Source of the DNA: Verrucomicrobiales bacterium
Lineage (GTDB): Bacteria; Verrucomicrobiota; Verrucomicrobiia; Limisphaerales; UBA1100
Direction of reading: 5' to 3'
Assembly (NCBI GenBank): GCA_002724615.1
Contig: PBPF01000157.1
Location: forward strand, 1 to 6,436
Length of the DNA stretch: 6,436 nt
A program made the position numbers and the translations under genes. Shown here piece by piece: positions 6,149 to 6,436 of the stretch. The stretch's first letter is position 1; every line of letters begins with the position of its first letter. The notes under the pieces were generated by a model that was given only the letters and a program-made list of their open reading frames with translations, searched no databases and had not been told where the DNA came from.

Positions 6149-6436
6149 TTACTTGGCGGCTTCGACAGATTTCTGCGCGGCTTCGGCCATGGTGCCGGCG
6201 GTGATGATGGAGATGCCAGATTCGGCAAGGGTCTTGCGCCCGGCGTCAACGTTGTTGCCCTCAAGGCGCACGACGAGTGGGAGCTGGAGGTCGGTTTCCT
6301 TCGCAGCGGCGACAACGCCCTCGGCAATGGTGTTGCAGTTCATGATGCCGCCGAAAATGTTGACGAGTATAGCCTCTACAGCGGGGTCGCTGAGGATAAT
6401 TTCAAAGGCTGCTTTCACCTGTTCCTGCGTTGCGCC
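6149..6436 (-). CDS. sucC: Succinyl-CoA synthetase beta subunit, C-terminal part (cut by window edge)
   Basis: The beta subunit supplies the ATP-grasp nucleotide-binding domain and part of the active site of succinyl-CoA synthetase. Only the last 95 residues plus the stop are here, about a quarter of the usual 385-390; the frame is open to the right edge. The part seen is the C-terminal CoA-ligase domain: [15 protein letters not shown] (1-15), [16 protein letters not shown] (25-40), and [20 protein letters not shown] (about 50-69), all standard SucC motifs. In most members the middle motif reads GGIxRCDxIA; here it is MNCN. A GTG at 6418 is internal valine, not a start. The gene precedes sucD by 6 bases in the usual sucC-sucD order, so the two form one operon whose promoter lies outside the window. 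Confidence 0.96.
   Translation of the reverse strand, partial: GATQEQVKAAFEIILSDPAVEAILVNIFGGIMNCNTIAEGVVAAAKETDLQLPLVVRLEGNNVDAGRKTLAESGISIITAGTMAEAAQKSVEAAK

Noticed and set aside
6416..6418. GTG as a start codon of a short 89-residue gene at the right edge
   Set aside because: The frame continues upstream with GATQEQ, standard SucC sequence, so this is an internal valine of a cut gene.
1..6436. A previously undescribed multi-gene system, mobile element, CRISPR array or defence island
   Set aside because: Every stretch is explained by conserved chromosomal genes or short intergenic gaps; no direct repeat array, transposase, integrase, tRNA or toxin-antitoxin pair was found.

Overview
The window is ordinary bacterial chromosome, densely packed with conserved single-copy genes and without RNA genes, mobile elements, CRISPR or phage signals. 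It most resembles Verrucomicrobiota. That rests on remembered similarity of the TIM-barrel epimerase-like protein, the cysteine-less PhnP-like hydrolase and the YggT-like membrane protein to proteins of that phylum. Base composition is moderately GC-rich and looks uniform, so nothing suggests recent transfer.

Layout, left to right. The left edge holds the 5' part of recN (DNA repair ATPase) on the minus strand. About 70-80 bp away and divergent from it is a plus-strand metallo-beta-lactamase-fold hydrolase of the PhnP-like type (to 1305). A short convergent intergenic region (1306-1383) carries a strong hairpin with a T-tract, best read as the terminator of the next minus-strand unit. That unit is a secreted HExxH metallopeptidase-like protein (3500 to 2502) followed by a sugar phosphate isomerase/epimerase-like TIM-barrel protein (2424 to 1384). 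A 70 bp divergent region then leads to a plus-strand TatD-family metal-dependent hydrolase (3571-4374). Its stop codon overlaps the stop codon of a convergent minus-strand six-helix membrane protein with YggT-like features (5234 to 4371). That protein lies 17 bp downstream of sucD (6142 to 5252), which follows sucC (3' part only, entering from the right edge) by 6 bp.

How the genes work together. sucC and sucD encode the two subunits of succinyl-CoA synthetase of the TCA cycle, and the membrane protein is probably a downstream passenger on the same transcript. RecN and TatD are general maintenance functions. The epimerase-like and peptidase-like genes are less well defined and may share a transcript, although the epimerase also has its own plausible promoter and the clearest Shine-Dalgarno in the window. 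I found no undescribed multi-gene system. The points worth a second look are the hydrolase without the structural-zinc cysteines, the convergent stop-codon overlap without terminators, and the two poorly characterised proteins (membrane and secreted).
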